Made by a program: the position numbers and the translations under genes
Source of the DNA: an uncultured SAR324 cluster bacterium
GTDB lineage: Bacteria > SAR324 > NAC60-12
Assembly (NCBI GenBank): GCA_905182865.1
Contig: CAJJCY010000003.1
Span: 519,740-583,739, forward strand
Reading direction: 5' to 3'
Length of the DNA: 64,000 bases
Shown: piece by piece, positions 19,278-29,572 of the stretch
How the letters are laid out: each line of letters starts with the position of its first letter
Numbering within the stretch: the stretch's first letter is position 1
Notes under the pieces: model-generated
Told to the model about the DNA's origin: nothing
Database searches by the model: none
The model's input: only the letters and a program-made list of their open reading frames with translations

Positions 19278-20385
19278 TTAATTAAATTCTAACTGAATCC
19301 TGATACGAGGTCCAATACCCAATGATTCTGCAGCATAAACTCCACGTGAAATTGCCCGGGCCACACAGTCTGCGGCCATCATACCAATACGCGCAATATC
19401 AACAGGCGGCATGGCAGAAAGAGGAATTTTCCCTGTTGCCAAAACAAAAATTGTATCTCCGTCAAAAGGAGTGTGTACGGGACGAATTGCTCGGGCGAAA
19501 CCGTCTTGCGCCATGATGGCAACCCGTTGAGACTGGGCTTTTGTCAGTGCTGCATCTGTAGCTACTACACAGAGTGTGGTGTTCATAGAAACACCTCCAG
19601 CAGCAGATTTTTCTGAAGACTTTTCTGTTTGCTGAAAAGGGCTTTCAAAATCGAAATCAAGTGAGAGTTCGTTTATTTTTTTCTGCTCACTTTCCGGTTC
19701 AAATTTTGGTGCACCCTCGCCCTCCAAATTCACTGTTACGTTCAAAGGGCCAGGCCCAAAAATCAGCTCGTCCTGGAAGTGTCACTGAGCCAAACGGATT
19801 TGCTGCCGCAAGTGCACCCACGGTGTATCCGACGTTTCCGCTTCCAGGACCTCCAGTTAGGATTTCAGATTTTTGCTGCAAGGATGCAGTGCCGATTCCA
19901 CCCTTCAGTGTTCCGGCACTTGCTCCGGTTCCCGCGCCGATATTGCCCAGTGGACATTCAAGGTCCGCGCTGGCCACTGCCGATTTCCCGAACTCAAAAT
20001 AAGTGTGCTCTTCCATTTCGGATTTGTCACCACCGTTGAGTAAATCAAAGAGAATTGCTGACGGAACTATGGGTACTCTGACATCGGTGGCTACAGGGAA
20101 ACCGCGGCCGACTGATTTTAACCAGGCCGCAACTCCGCTTGCAGCATCTAATCCCATGGCGGAGCCTCCACTAAGCACAACTGCATGTACCTCTTCAACC
20201 AGGTTTGCAGGATGCAGGGCATCTGTTTCACGAGTTCCGGGAGCACCTCCTCGGCAATCTACTGCGGCCACAGCTGGCTCATCCGGAATAACAACCGTAG
20301 TTCCGCTCATTAATTTCATGTCTTGTGCGTGTCCAACTTTGATTCCAGATACGTCCGTGATGCTGTTTTTAGGTCCAGGCTGCAT
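19278..20385 (-). CDS. P1 family aminopeptidase (DmpA-like), frameshifted
   Basis: Member of the P1 (DmpA / L-aminopeptidase) family, Ntn-type autoproteolytic peptidases that trim N-terminal residues. The first part (20385 to about 19700) has ITDVSGIKVGHAQD, RGGAPGTRETD, VVLSGGSAMGLDAASGV and ADFWAWPFERNSEFGG. The frame then slips by one base near 19707 and continues with the cleavage-site region MNTTLCVVATDAALTKAQ and the ARAISRGVYAAES C-terminus. The two pieces together are about 369 codons, a normal length. Threonine in NTTL is the expected nucleophile after self-cleavage. It is probably functional apart from one likely sequence error, and reads into the peptide transporter. Confidence 0.83.
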
Positions 20386-20640
20386 ATTATTTTTGGGTTT
20401 TGAGATTAAGAGTTTGCTTGATTGTAGGTGGTGCTAATTCAATAGCGAGTGTGAAGCGTATTACTTCATGTTCTTTGATCCTGCTTTTCTGTTGAGATTT
20501 TAATTGTACGTGTGCAGTTTCAGACATTTTGGATAATTTTATAAATAGATCAACTGCAAGGAAAATATATAGCGTTTTTTGCTGGATCATCTGCACTCAA
20601 GTGAAGGAAGGGAAAAAACTTCGGTTGCATTAAACCGGTG

Positions 20641-22577
20641 CTAAATTGAGGTCAAGATGTGGCGTACCGGCCAATTCCACGTTTCCTGCATTACTTCACG
20701 AATTTCATCAAGAATTTTAGGATCATCGATTGTCGGAGGGACTAAAACCTCAGTTTCAATTGCCAGTCGCTGGATAGTTTTGCGCAGGATTTTTCCGGAA
20801 CGGGTTTTAGGCAAGCGCTTGACGATACCAGATTGTCGAAAGTAGGCAACAGCACCAATTTCTCTACGAATGATTGCTATCAGTTCTTCCTGCATTTGAT
20901 CCTGAGAATATCTATTCCATCTTTGAGTACAACAAACCCAACTGGAACTTGCCCACGTAATTCATCATCAATTCCAGTGACAGCACATTCAGCAACGGCC
21001 GGATGCCCCGCAATCAAATCCTCCATTTCTCCGGTTGAAAGGCGGTGTCCGGCAACATTGATTACATCATCTGTGCGTCCCATTACAAAAATGTAGCCGT
21101 CCTCGTCCTTGATTCCTTCGTCACCGGTCAGATAATATCCAGGATACTGAGACAAGTAAGATTGTTTAAAGCGTTCATCATCATTCCACAATGTTGGCAG
21201 ACAACCCGGCGGCAATGGCAGGTTAATTACAATATTTCCTGTTTCTCCGGGTTTGCAAATCTCACCTACTTCGTCCAGCACCTGCACATTGTAGCCGGGC
21301 ATCGGAAAAGTCGGCGAGCCGTTTTTCACAGGCTGTGGTTCTATACCCATTGGATTTGAACAAATCGCCCAACCGGTTTCGGTTTGCCACCAATGGTCAA
21401 CCACTGGAATACCAGGTTGTGGAGCTTCCTTCAAAATTTCAGTCAGCCATTCATAAGTAGGCGGATCCAACCTTTCACCTGCAAGGAAAAGTGTACGAAG
21501 AGAACTGATGTCATACTGCTTTAATAGTTTAGCTTCAGGGTCTTCTTTTTTTACGGCACGAAAAGCGGTAGGAGCAGTGAAAAATGTATTTATTTTATGT
21601 TCAGCAATCATTCGCCAGAATGCACCGGCGTCTGGAGTACGTACTGGCTTTCCCTCATATACGATGGTAGTGCAGCCATGAAGCAGCGGGGCATAAACAA
21701 TATATGAATGTCCAACTACCCAGCCCACATCTGAACCTGCCCAGTAAACATCTCCGGGATCGGTATTGTAGACAGCCTTCATACTGTATTTCAAGGCTAC
21801 CGCGTGTCCTCCATTGTCACGTACAACCCCCTTGGGAAGACCGGTAGTTCCGGAAGTGTAGAGAATATATAGCGGATCCGTTGCATCCAGAGAAACCGGA
21901 TCAGCAGGAGAGGCTTGACTCATCAGTTCATTCCAATCGTGATCCCGCCCGGACTGCATAGTTGCTTTAGCCTGTGGACGCTGCAAAACCACAATATTTT
22001 CAGGAGGGAATTTGGAAACTTCCAGTGCTTTGTCCACCAGTGGTTTGTATTCAATGATTTTGGTGAATTCAATTCCACAACTTCCTGTCACCAGTACTTT
22101 GGGCTTGGCATCATCAATCCTTACCGCAAGCTCATTGGGAGCAAAACCGCCGAAAACCACAGAGTGGACCGCACCCAGTCTGGCACAAGCAAGCATTGCA
22201 ATCACTGCTTCGGCAACCATGGGCATGTAAATAATGACACGGTCTCCCTTTTCCACACCCAAATTACGCAAGCATCCGGCGAATTTTGCAACGGTATCTC
22301 GCAACTCTGCATAAGTAAATTTTTGCTGCATATTTGCTACTGGAGAATCATAAACCAATGCCAACTGGTCACCGCGTCCCTCCTCAATGTGAACATCGAG
22401 TGCAAGGTAGGATGTGTTAAGCTTTCCACCGGCAAACCAGCGGTAAAATCCATGTTCGTCCTGAGACAGGATTGTTTCCGGAAATTCATACCACTTTATC
22501 TGTTCAGCTTGTTTTCTCCAGAAAACTTCCGGTTGTTCTATAGACTGCTGATATTCATCATGATAATTCATGCACAT
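20641..22577 (-). CDS. prpE: Propionyl-CoA synthetase (single frameshift)
   Basis: ANL-superfamily acyl-CoA synthetase, acid + ATP + CoA to acyl-CoA + AMP + PPi. The AMP-binding loop TSGTTGLPKG is at residues 241-250. WWQTETGW and YYLTGDEGIKDEDGYIFVMGR follow. LALDVHIEEGRGDQ and SPTFPMPGYNVQVLDE are more like PrpE than acetyl-CoA synthetase. One indel near 20905 moves the last ~84 residues to another frame; that part holds LPKTRSGKILRK with the catalytic lysine. Combined length is about 645 codons, close to 630 for the family. The neighbouring acetyl-CoA synthetase is its paralogue. Confidence 0.85.
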
Positions 22578-22642
22578 TCTCGTTTTAGAAAACGGTTAAG
22601 AACTTTCCAGATTAAACAGCTGAAACTTTTGTAAAATTTCAT

Positions 22643-24538
22643 TTAGCTGTTTAGTTTGTCTATTTCGTCCAATAATTTTTGAGCTTCTGCATATTTTAAA
22701 TCACTTGCAGAACGGTTTGTAGTTGAAAGCTCGTGCCATTCAGACATTAATTTTTTATAACGATCTTGAAGTTTTTCTACTGGGCGATTGGCCAATTTCT
22801 TTACGGACCCAGTTGCGCAGTTCAACACGCAGCTCGTCAGTCGGGGTTTCGCCATTCATTAATGTGACGTAGCAATAAATGCCTTGCCCTTTGATATCAT
22901 GGGGATAGCCAACAACAGCCGCTTCCGCAACTTGTGGGTGTGCCACTAGTGCGCTTTCAACTTCGGCCGTTCCCATTCGGTGGCCGGATACGTTGATTAC
23001 GTCATCGACGCGACCTGTAATCCAATAGTCGCCGTCTGCATCTCGTTTGCAGCCGTCACCGGTGAAGTAGTAACCTTCATAATCCGCAAAATACGTCTTT
23101 TCAAAGCGTTCGTGATCGCCCCAAACTGAGCGCATTTGACCGGGCCAGCTGTCTTTAATGCACTAAGTTACCTTCTGCTGGCACCTTCCAGTTCGTTGCC
23201 TTCTGCATCCACCAACAGAGGTTGGATTCCAAAAAACGGGCGGGTTGCAGATCCGGGCTTGGTACGGGTTGCACCAGGAAGAGGTGTAATCATTATCCCA
23301 CCTGTTTCAGTTTGCCACCAGGTATCTACGATCGGACATTTCCCGTGACCAACTACCCGGTTATACCAGAGCCAGGCTTCAGGATTGATCGGTTCTCCGA
23401 CTGTGCCCAGCAAACGCAGGGAACTTAAATCTCGTTTGTTGACCAACTCATCACCTTCCTTGGCAATTGCCCGAATAGCAGTAGGTGCAGTATAGAAAAT
23501 GTTGACTTTGTGTTTGTCGCAGATGTCCCAAAAGCGGCCGAAATCGGGGTAATTTGGAACACCCTCAAACATTAATGTAGTTGCTCCATTGGCAAGTGGT
23601 CCATAAATTATATAACTGTGTCCTGTAATCCAACCAATGTCTGCAGTACACCAGTAAATATCACCCTCTTGATAATCAAAAGTATATTGATGTGTCATGG
23701 ATGCATAAACCATATAACCCGCTGTGGTGTGCATAACACCCTTGGGTTTACCGGTTGAACCGGAAGTGTAAAGAATGAAAAGAGGATCTTCCGCATCCAT
23801 TTCTTCTGCGGGGCAATCTGCAGAGACGCCGGCCATTTCTTCATGCCAAAAATAATCTCTTTCAGATTGCATTTTACAGTAGTCATCCGTGTGTTTGACC
23901 ACTATGCAGCTTTCTGTTCCGGTACCTTCCATGGCTGCATCAGCATTTTGCTTAAGCGGAACACTTTTCCCTCCACGGATTCCCGCATTTGCTGTAATCA
24001 GCATTTTACCTTCGCAATCAAGAATTCGGTTTTTGAGGGCTTCTGCGCTGAATCCACCGAAAACTACTGAATGTACAGCACCAATTCTAGTACAAGCCAG
24101 ACACGCTATTGCCAGTTCCGGAATCATGGGCATATAAATCATTACACGGTCACCTCTTTTGACACCTAATGATTTATACACATTAGCTAATCGAGCTACA
24201 TGATCATGAAGCTGGTTATATGTAATATGCTTATCAATATTTGGATCATCAGATTCCCAAATCAGGGCTGCTTGATCTGCCCGTGTTTCCAGGTGCCGGT
24301 CCAGACAATTATAAGAAACATTAAGTTTACCTCCTTCGTACCAGCGGATATGTGCGTCATTGAAGTCCCAATCAAGTGTGTTATCCCACTTTTTAAACCA
24401 GTCCAGACGCTCAGCTTGTTTGTCCCAAAAAGTTTTTGGGTCATCCACAGACTCCTGATACATTTTCAAATAAGTGGCGTTGTCGATCCACGCTTTTGCT
24501 TTAGTAGATGCCGGAATTTCGAAAATTTGCTCGCTCAT
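22643..24538 (-). CDS. acs: Acetyl-CoA synthetase with frameshifts and an abnormal C-terminus
   Basis: ANL synthetase of the Acs type. The ATG at 24538 has GGAGA five bases upstream. The AMP loop [11 protein letters not shown] and WWQTETGG are present. Two indels near 23187 and 23165 interrupt the frame, but the protein resumes with [36 protein letters not shown] and [14 protein letters not shown]. After [11 protein letters not shown] the expected segment carrying the catalytic LPKTRSGK lysine is absent. The sequence runs instead into an unrelated charged helix ([17 protein letters not shown] onward) ending at 22643. About 65-80 residues of the swivelling C-terminal domain are replaced, so as written the enzyme could not adenylate acetate. 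Confidence 0.78.
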
Positions 24539-24833
24539 ATCTATCTCCAAAAATAAGTTATTTATGTTGTTTGTCTCCCTAGATCACACCATAGCAAAAA
24601 TTTTGTGATTTGTCCTCAAAAATATATATCTTAGTAGAATGGTATGATGATCATCTTTTTAGAGATGGTGCTATGAGTCCGAAGCAAATGTACCATGACT
24701 GCTGATCATTATTGTGTGATAGTTTTCAGGAGTTATTTATTTTCTTTGCAACTAAAAATGGAGATCAAATGCTAACTATAGTATGTAGATTATTTTGCAC
24801 ACAATAGTTACATTTATCTTGGAGATAATATTA

Positions 24834-24919
24834 ATGGATAAAAAACTACTATTGACGTTTGGTAAGAAAGTCAGACAATACTTCAGGAAATGAATTTTTG
24901 CAGTCCGATGGCGTATTGA
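24834..24919 (+). pseudogene. Relic of an XRE-type helix-turn-helix gene
   Basis: In the ~500-base gap between acs and atpE, an ATG preceded by TTGGAGATA opens MDKKLLLTFGKKVRQY and, after one indel, QEMNF, then a stop at 24917. The pattern F-G-K-K-V-R-Q-Y-x-Q-E-M-N-x-S is the usual first helix of XRE family regulators. The HTH core is missing, so it is a remnant. The rest of 24540-25010 shows no gene that I can support. Confidence 0.35.
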
Positions 24920-25014
24920 TTTTAGATAACTGAAAGAGTTAAGCAGAATGATCTATTATTTCTGCCTAACTTTTCACATCAAATTTTAAAGGAAACAAAT
25001 TAAAGGTGGGGGGT

Positions 25015-25035
25015 TGCGGCCCGTTTAGAGCCGCA
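25015..25035 (-). terminator. Stem-loop downstream of atpE
   Basis: Perfect 6-bp inverted repeat TGCGGC/GCCGCA (25015-25020, 25030-25035) with a 9-base loop, 14 bases after the atpE stop. On the minus strand the stem is followed by a C-rich tract, not T, so it is a weak intrinsic terminator or an mRNA 3' stabiliser. Confidence 0.4.
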
Positions 25036-25048
25036 GAAAATGAGAGCT

Positions 25049-25348
25049 TTAGATTCTACCCTGTAACATGAACGCGATCACAAGTGCATAAATTACGAGT
25101 GACTCGATCAGTGCCAAACCAATAATCATTGGTGTAAATATTTTATCGTATGCGTTCGGATTCCTGGCAATTCCTTCCAATGCACCGCTCATTGCGATAC
25201 CTTGTCCGATTCCTCCACCAAGAGCTGCAAGTCCAATTGCTAAACCGGCACCAAGAGCAATTCCAAATGTGGCCATTTCTCCCATTTCTGCTGCATACAG
25301 AGGGAAACTCGCTGACAGTAGTAACGTCAACAATAATAATTTTTTCAT
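25049..25348 (-). CDS. atpE: F0 ATP synthase subunit c
   Basis: About 100 residues from the ATG at 25348, chosen because AAGGA lies just upstream and the first 20 residues form a clean signal peptide ([19 protein letters not shown]). Two helices follow, joined by the polar loop ARNPNAYDK. The ion-binding carboxylate is Glu in [10 protein letters not shown]. Helix 1 has GGGIGQG, so Gln, Glu and the following Ser of the sodium-binding set are present, but the Thr after Ser in classic Na+ rotors is Leu. Ion specificity is therefore open. It forms the rotor ring and is last in the atpZ-I-B-E cluster. Confidence 0.93.
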   Translation of the reverse strand: MKKLLLLTLLLSASFPLYAAEMGEMATFGIALGAGLAIGLAALGGGIGQGIAMSGALEGIARNPNAYDKIFTPMIIGLALIESLVIYALVIAFMLQGRI

Positions 25349-25382
25349 GACATCCTTTTTGATGTTAAATAAATCAGCGCAA

Positions 25383-26162
25383 TCAGTGAGCTTCACTCAT
25401 TGCGAGTTCAAAATAAATGGCAGACAGCAATACAAAAACAAATGCTTGTAACACTGACACCAAAATTCCCAGACCCATAAACGGAATAGGCAGTCCGACT
25501 GCAAAAATTGACGTGAAAATCATGACAACTTTATGATCTCCGGTCATGTTCCCAAATAGACGGATTGAAAGGGAAAGTGGGCGCACACAATGACTGACGA
25601 CCTCGACAGGAAACATCAGTGGCGCAAGTATAGGCATGGGCCCCAGAAACTGTTTTATGTAACTGGCTCCATGCTGACGAATGCCTAAAAAGTGAGTCAT
25701 AAGAAAAATAATGACTGCAAAGGCAATTGTAACGTTAAACTGATCTGTAGGCGGATTGAAACCAGGTACCAGGCCAGCAAGATTGAGAAGCAAAATAAAT
25801 AAACCGTAAGTTCCCAGTAATGGAAGGATGGGACGTGCACCAACACCGTGGCGGATTGTTCCGCTCAAAAAATTCAGTATTCCACTGACAATAACTTCTG
25901 CAAAATTTGAAAAATCTGCACGTCCGGAAGGCTCGAGCAAATCTGTTTTTCTGAATGGTTTTCCTGCAAAAAAAGCAAAAGCTATCAACAAAATTGCTAC
26001 TATTAGCAAGTCCAACATAGGAACCGGGTCAATTCCAAGTTCAACCAGCGGTTGTTCTAACCAGCCTATCAAAAAATGAGACCACGTGAATGCACCTTCG
26101 GCAGCAAAAACAGTGGTGGCTGTTACTAATAAAATGCTAACTAGAGCAAGGCGTTTGTTCAT
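25383..26162 (-). CDS. atpB: F0 ATP synthase subunit a
   Basis: A 259-residue stator subunit a. The N-terminus looks like a signal peptide ([18 protein letters not shown]), as in several deltaproteobacterial and Aquificales a subunits. The essential arginine sits in [16 protein letters not shown] (helix 4), with the conserved [18 protein letters not shown] before it and a C-terminal helix [14 protein letters not shown]. It provides the half-channels that load the c-ring. It lies 34 bases upstream of atpE and 17 bases downstream of the subunit I gene. The F1 genes are not in this window. Confidence 0.95.
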   Translation of the reverse strand: MNKRLALVSILLVTATTVFAAEGAFTWSHFLIGWLEQPLVELGIDPVPMLDLLIVAILLIAFAFFAGKPFRKTDLLEPSGRADFSNFAEVIVSGILNFLSGTIRHGVGARPILPLLGTYGLFILLLNLAGLVPGFNPPTDQFNVTIAFAVIIFLMTHFLGIRQHGASYIKQFLGPMPILAPLMFPVEVVSHCVRPLSLSIRLFGNMTGDHKVVMIFTSIFAVGLPIPFMGLGILVSVLQAFVFVLLSAIYFELAMSEAH

Positions 26163-26179
26163 TCTTTAAATTTTTTGAT

Positions 26180-26698
26180 CTATGCAAATTTATGAGGGTT
26201 CATCACTCTAACAAAAGAGTAAACGATTGCAGCAAGTGCAACATTGGAAAGTCCGATTAGTAACCCCATTGGTGGTAGTTTCAGGTAATTCAAAGCTCCA
26301 AACAAAACTATTACTGAAATCACGAATTTTGTAAGTATAAACAGCAAATCCAATGCTAACAATTTTCGCTCCAGCAACAACTTTTGGACAAGTTTTACAG
26401 TCCAGTAATAATTAAAACCAATAACCGCACATCCTAACATGACAGAAGGCATAAGGTCAAGTTGAAAAATTGCAGTTCCTGCAACTAAAATTATGCTGAT
26501 TCCCAAAAGTAGATTACGAAAAAAGTCAGCTTGTTTGATATGGCTGGATTTTTTCCCTGAATTTAAGTTTTCCGGAACTTCAGAGGCAGTTGCATCTTGT
26601 TTACTATCAGCGTTCATGCTTTCCGTACAATATCTGTTATCTTGTGGAATCCCATTATTGGGATTCAAGCTTGAATCTTCTTCAGCTGCTGCCTGCAT
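26180..26698 (-). CDS. atpI: ATP synthase subunit I (AtpI-like)
   Basis: A 172-residue membrane protein with a polar N-terminal ~55 residues and four predicted helices (FFRNLLLGISIILVAG; LMPSVMLGCAVIGFNYYW; LLALDLLFILTKFVISVIVL; GLLIGLSNVALAAIVYSFV). The layout and position directly before atpB match the ATP synthase I family, which helps c-ring assembly. The ATG at 26617 (MNADSKQ) is an alternative start that would remove a divergent leader. Sequence conservation in this family is low, so the call rests on topology and context. Confidence 0.75.
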   Translation of the reverse strand: MQAAAEEDSSLNPNNGIPQDNRYCTESMNADSKQDATASEVPENLNSGKKSSHIKQADFFRNLLLGISIILVAGTAIFQLDLMPSVMLGCAVIGFNYYWTVKLVQKLLLERKLLALDLLFILTKFVISVIVLFGALNYLKLPPMGLLIGLSNVALAAIVYSFVRVMNPHKFA

Positions 26699-26729
26699 AC
26701 TTAGGTCTTACTGAAAAAGTTTTTCTTTT

Positions 26730-26750
26730 GTCATCCGAGACTTGATCCGG
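26730..26750. repeat. Fragment resembling a dispersed palindromic repeat
   Basis: The 21 bases between atpZ and atpI resemble the GTCATxCCGGACTTGATCCGG intergenic palindromes found in many proteobacterial genomes. Only one arm is clear here. Function unknown. Confidence 0.3.
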
Positions 26751-26761
26751 TAACCGTAGTT

Positions 26762-27010
26762 TCAGGTAGAAGAATGAGAATCATGTTCCTGCTCAGAATC
26801 AGCTTGAACTCTTTTGACCAAACGAAAAATACTCCTGTAACCTGCAATTATTCCTGAAACTCCAAACACCAGTAAAAGCCAGGGTTTTGTATCCAGCCAA
26901 TCATCCAGCCAACTCCCGATCAGAAAACCTACTACAACGGACAAACCCAGTTCCAAACCCATAGAACTGTACATTATCCATTTTGGGCCAGATTTGTGTA
27001 GTTTTTTCAC
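26762..27010 (-). CDS. atpZ: AtpZ/AtpQ-type small membrane protein
   Basis: 82 residues starting at a GTG codon (GTG AAA AAA CTA). Two helices: WIMYSSMGLELGLSVVVGFLIG and WLLLVFGVSGIIAGYRSIF, joined by a short acidic loop LDDWLDTKP. This is the AtpZ/AtpI small subunit that opens many F0 operons and aids assembly or Mg/Ca handling. The polar tail ends in a His/Ser run. It is the first gene of the cluster and is divergent from aroC. Confidence 0.8.
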   Translation of the reverse strand: MKKLHKSGPKWIMYSSMGLELGLSVVVGFLIGSWLDDWLDTKPWLLLVFGVSGIIAGYRSIFRLVKRVQADSEQEHDSHSST

Positions 27011-27121
27011 TTCACAGGGAATGTATTTTACGGAAAATATATTTTAGATCGGATAAGCAAAAAACATTATATAAGTTTAGTGTACGATGCCTGAAATTGC
27101 AAGATTTTGCAACCAAGCCTC

Positions 27122-27150
27122 TTGCACCTTATAGGTGATATTGATATTCT
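27122..27150 (+). promoter_or_regulatory. Candidate sigma-70 promoter for aroC
   Basis: TTGCAC at 27122-27127 and TATTCT at 27145-27150 with a 17-base spacer, 55 bases before the aroC start. A TATAAT on the other strand (27066-27071) could be the -10 box for the divergent atpZ operon. Confidence 0.4.
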
Positions 27151-27204
27151 GATAGGACTTAAACACTGGCAGAATCAGATAAGCAATCTTAATTGAGTTA
27201 AAAA

Positions 27205-28284
27205 ATGGGTGACAGTTTCGGGCATTTATTCCGTATCACTACCTGGGGAGAATCTCATGGCGGCGGAGTTGGAGTTGTCATCGACGGATGTCCTTCTGGA
27301 CTGCAGTTGAGTGAAGATGATCTCCAATATGAGTTGGATAGAAGGCGGCCCGGGCAAAGCAAAATAACTACACAACGAAAGGAAAGCGATACTGCCAGGA
27401 TTCTTTCAGGAGTTTTTGAGGGGCGAACCACCGGTACAGCAATTTCTGTGATGGTCTTAAATGAAGATGCTAAGTCACATAATTATGAGCATCTCAAAGA
27501 TTTGTATCGCCCCAGCCACGCGGATTTCACTTTCGACAAGAAATATGGTTTCAGGGATTGGATGGGCGGTGGACGCTCGAGTGCACGCGAAACCGTCGGA
27601 AGAGTTGCAGCCGGAGTAATCGCTAAAAAACTGCTCCAACAATGGAATAATATCCAGACAATTGCCTGGGTAGAGCAAATCCATGAGATAAAATCTTCAG
27701 TGGATAAAGAATCTATCAGCCAACAAAAGATTGAAGCCAGTATTGTGCGCTGTCCGGATCCGGAAGCGTCAGAAGCAATGATTGCCCGTATTCATGAAGT
27801 CCGTAAATCCGGAGATAGCGTAGGTGGAATTATTCGGACAGTTGTCCGGAATGTTCCGGCAGGTTTAGGTGAACCGGTATTTGACAAACTGACTGCAGAT
27901 TTGGCCAAGGCATTAATGTCACTTCCGGCTACACGGGGGGTTGAGTTTGGCTTGGGTTTCGATTCAGCGAAGCTGAAAGGTTCAGAACATAACGATGCGT
28001 TTGTGATGCGTGATGGAACTATCCGGACCAACACAAACAGTTCAGGTGGAATTCAGGGTGGAATTTCAAATGGGGAAGAGATTGATTTACGGGTTTCTTT
28101 TAAACCAACCGCCACGATTAACTTTGAACAGGATACAGTTACTCGTGAAGGTGAAGCTGTTAAACTGAAAGCCAAAGGGCGTCATGATCCATGCGTTGGT
28201 ATCCGTGCGGTGCCTGTTGGTGAAGCAATGATGAATTGTGTTTTAACCGATCACTATTTACGCAACCGTCAAAGCCGTCTTTAA
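27205..28284 (+). CDS. aroC: Chorismate synthase
   Basis: A 359-residue enzyme for the last step of the shikimate pathway, EPSP to chorismate, using reduced FMN. The three family signatures are visible: [20 protein letters not shown] at the N-terminus, [20 protein letters not shown] in the middle, and [17 protein letters not shown] near the C-terminus. [18 protein letters not shown] is also conserved. Full length, no anomalies. Monocistronic or followed by the small ORF at 28398. Confidence 0.97.
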   Translation: MGDSFGHLFRITTWGESHGGGVGVVIDGCPSGLQLSEDDLQYELDRRRPGQSKITTQRKESDTARILSGVFEGRTTGTAISVMVLNEDAKSHNYEHLKDLYRPSHADFTFDKKYGFRDWMGGGRSSARETVGRVAAGVIAKKLLQQWNNIQTIAWVEQIHEIKSSVDKESISQQKIEASIVRCPDPEASEAMIARIHEVRKSGDSVGGIIRTVVRNVPAGLGEPVFDKLTADLAKALMSLPATRGVEFGLGFDSAKLKGSEHNDAFVMRDGTIRTNTNSSGGIQGGISNGEEIDLRVSFKPTATINFEQDTVTREGEAVKLKAKGRHDPCVGIRAVPVGEAMMNCVLTDHYLRNRQSRL

Positions 28285-28397
28285 GGAATTTGGGAAGGAA
28301 TTAATTTATAATATGTTTTTGGAAAGTTGGTTCTAAATTTGCAAATTCATAATTAGAACCAAAAACAAATATTTTAAGCTTTTAACCAGTACAAAAT

Positions 28398-28580
28398 ATG
28401 CCTCCCAAAATTAACCCAATGAAAGTTTCATCAAGGACAATTCGTCCTGCAAGTGAAAAACGACTTAATTCACTGATGGCAAACTCGGAAGCTCGATTTC
28501 TTTCATCGGGTTCTATTGCTGTGTTTGGGGTCCTCCTTTTTATTGCCTTTGTGATTGCTCAAATAATTTTCATTAACTGA
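28398..28580 (+). CDS. Small single-pass membrane protein
   Basis: 60 residues: a basic, polar N-terminal half (PPKINPMKVSSRTIRPASEKR) and one strong hydrophobic helix (IAVFGVLLFIAFVIAQIIFI) ending the protein, a tail-anchored or N-in topology. It ends 18 bases before the DHH protein and reads in the same direction, supporting a real gene. No clear ribosome site is seen and I do not recognise a family. Confidence 0.45.
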   Translation: MPPKINPMKVSSRTIRPASEKRLNSLMANSEARFLSSGSIAVFGVLLFIAFVIAQIIFIN

Positions 28581-28598
28581 AGAGCAAGTTTTCCTCCG

Positions 28599-29555
28599 AT
28601 GCCTTACATTGATGTCTTCAACGGGGATGCCGATGGTATATGCGCCCTCCATCAATTGCGTCTTCACAATCCACAGAAAAGTTCCCTTGTCACAGGAGTA
28701 AAACGTGATAATCTACTGTTGAAACGTATTATTGCCACGCGTGACAGTACACTCACAGTTCTCGATATTTCATCTCATGCCAACCGGGATTCTCTCCTGC
28801 AGCTATTGAAACAGGGTAATACTGTTCACTATTTTGATCACCACTTTGCAGGAGAAATGCTTGAATCCCCACTTTTTCATCCACATATTAATACGAGTCC
28901 TGATGTTTGTAGCAGCATACTGGTAGATCGTTTTTTGTCAGGGAAATATCGCCTTTGGGCCATAGTTGCATCTTTTGGTGACAACCTTCATGTATCCGCA
29001 CATGAGTTGGCCGGTAGTTTGAAGCTTAATCCAAAAAAAACTGAAGAATTACGAGAACTGGGAGAGCTGATCAATTACAATGCATATGGTGAAACCATAG
29101 ACGATTTGCATTTTTCACCGGAAGTTTTGTTTAAAGCTTTGCAGCCTTTTTCTAATCCGTTTGAATTTTATCATACATCCGGTGAGTTGAATCAGTTGCG
29201 GGAAGGTTTTCGGAATGACATGCAAAAAGCAGAATCTGAAATTCCTGTAAGACAAACTTCTGCAGGTAGAATTTATCAGTTTCAAAATCAAGCATGGTGC
29301 CGTCGTGTATCCGGAGTATACAGCAATCAGATTGCGCGGGAAGCCCCGGATCTGGCTCATGCACTATTGGTTGAAAGAAAAGACGGAACTTTTCTGGTTA
29401 GTGTCCGCGCCCCAATTTCAAAACCACAAGGTGCAGAAAAACTATGCATTAAATTTTCCGGAGGGGGTCGAGCTGCAGCAGCAGGAATCAACAATTTGGT
29501 TCCGGAAGAGGTTGATCGATTTTTTGATGCCTTTGATCTTCAATTTACTATTTAA
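28599..29555 (+). CDS. DHH/DHHA1 family phosphoesterase
   Basis: A 318-residue DHH-superfamily protein. N-terminal aspartate motif FNGDADGICALHQLRL, then LDISSHANRD and the family motif YFDHHFAGE, and FGDNLHV. The C-terminal DHHA1 domain ends with the glycine-rich SGGGRAAAAGIN substrate loop. The family includes RecJ nucleases, nano-RNases and exopolyphosphatases; the short form without an OB domain fits an oligonucleotide or cyclic-dinucleotide phosphodiesterase, but the substrate cannot be told. Converges closely with the acyltransferase gene at 29573. Confidence 0.83.
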   Translation: MPYIDVFNGDADGICALHQLRLHNPQKSSLVTGVKRDNLLLKRIIATRDSTLTVLDISSHANRDSLLQLLKQGNTVHYFDHHFAGEMLESPLFHPHINTSPDVCSSILVDRFLSGKYRLWAIVASFGDNLHVSAHELAGSLKLNPKKTEELRELGELINYNAYGETIDDLHFSPEVLFKALQPFSNPFEFYHTSGELNQLREGFRNDMQKAESEIPVRQTSAGRIYQFQNQAWCRRVSGVYSNQIAREAPDLAHALLVERKDGTFLVSVRAPISKPQGAEKLCIKFSGGGRAAAAGINNLVPEEVDRFFDAFDLQFTI

Positions 29556-29572
29556 TTGAAGTTGCAGTAATT

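Noticed and set aside
20387-20596. 69-residue minus-strand ORF directly before the P1 peptidase start
   Set aside because: No ribosome site, no recognisable family, and it lies in the expected leader region; more likely chance.
24585-24615. ATCACA...TGTGAT inverted repeat as a CRP-type site
   Set aside because: The half-sites are in the reverse order (TCACA before TGTGA) with a long uneven spacer; this is not the CRP arrangement.
25349-25396. Longer start for atpE ([10 protein letters not shown]...)
   Set aside because: It would place extra polar residues before a clear signal peptide; the ATG at 25348 has its own AAGGA ribosome site.
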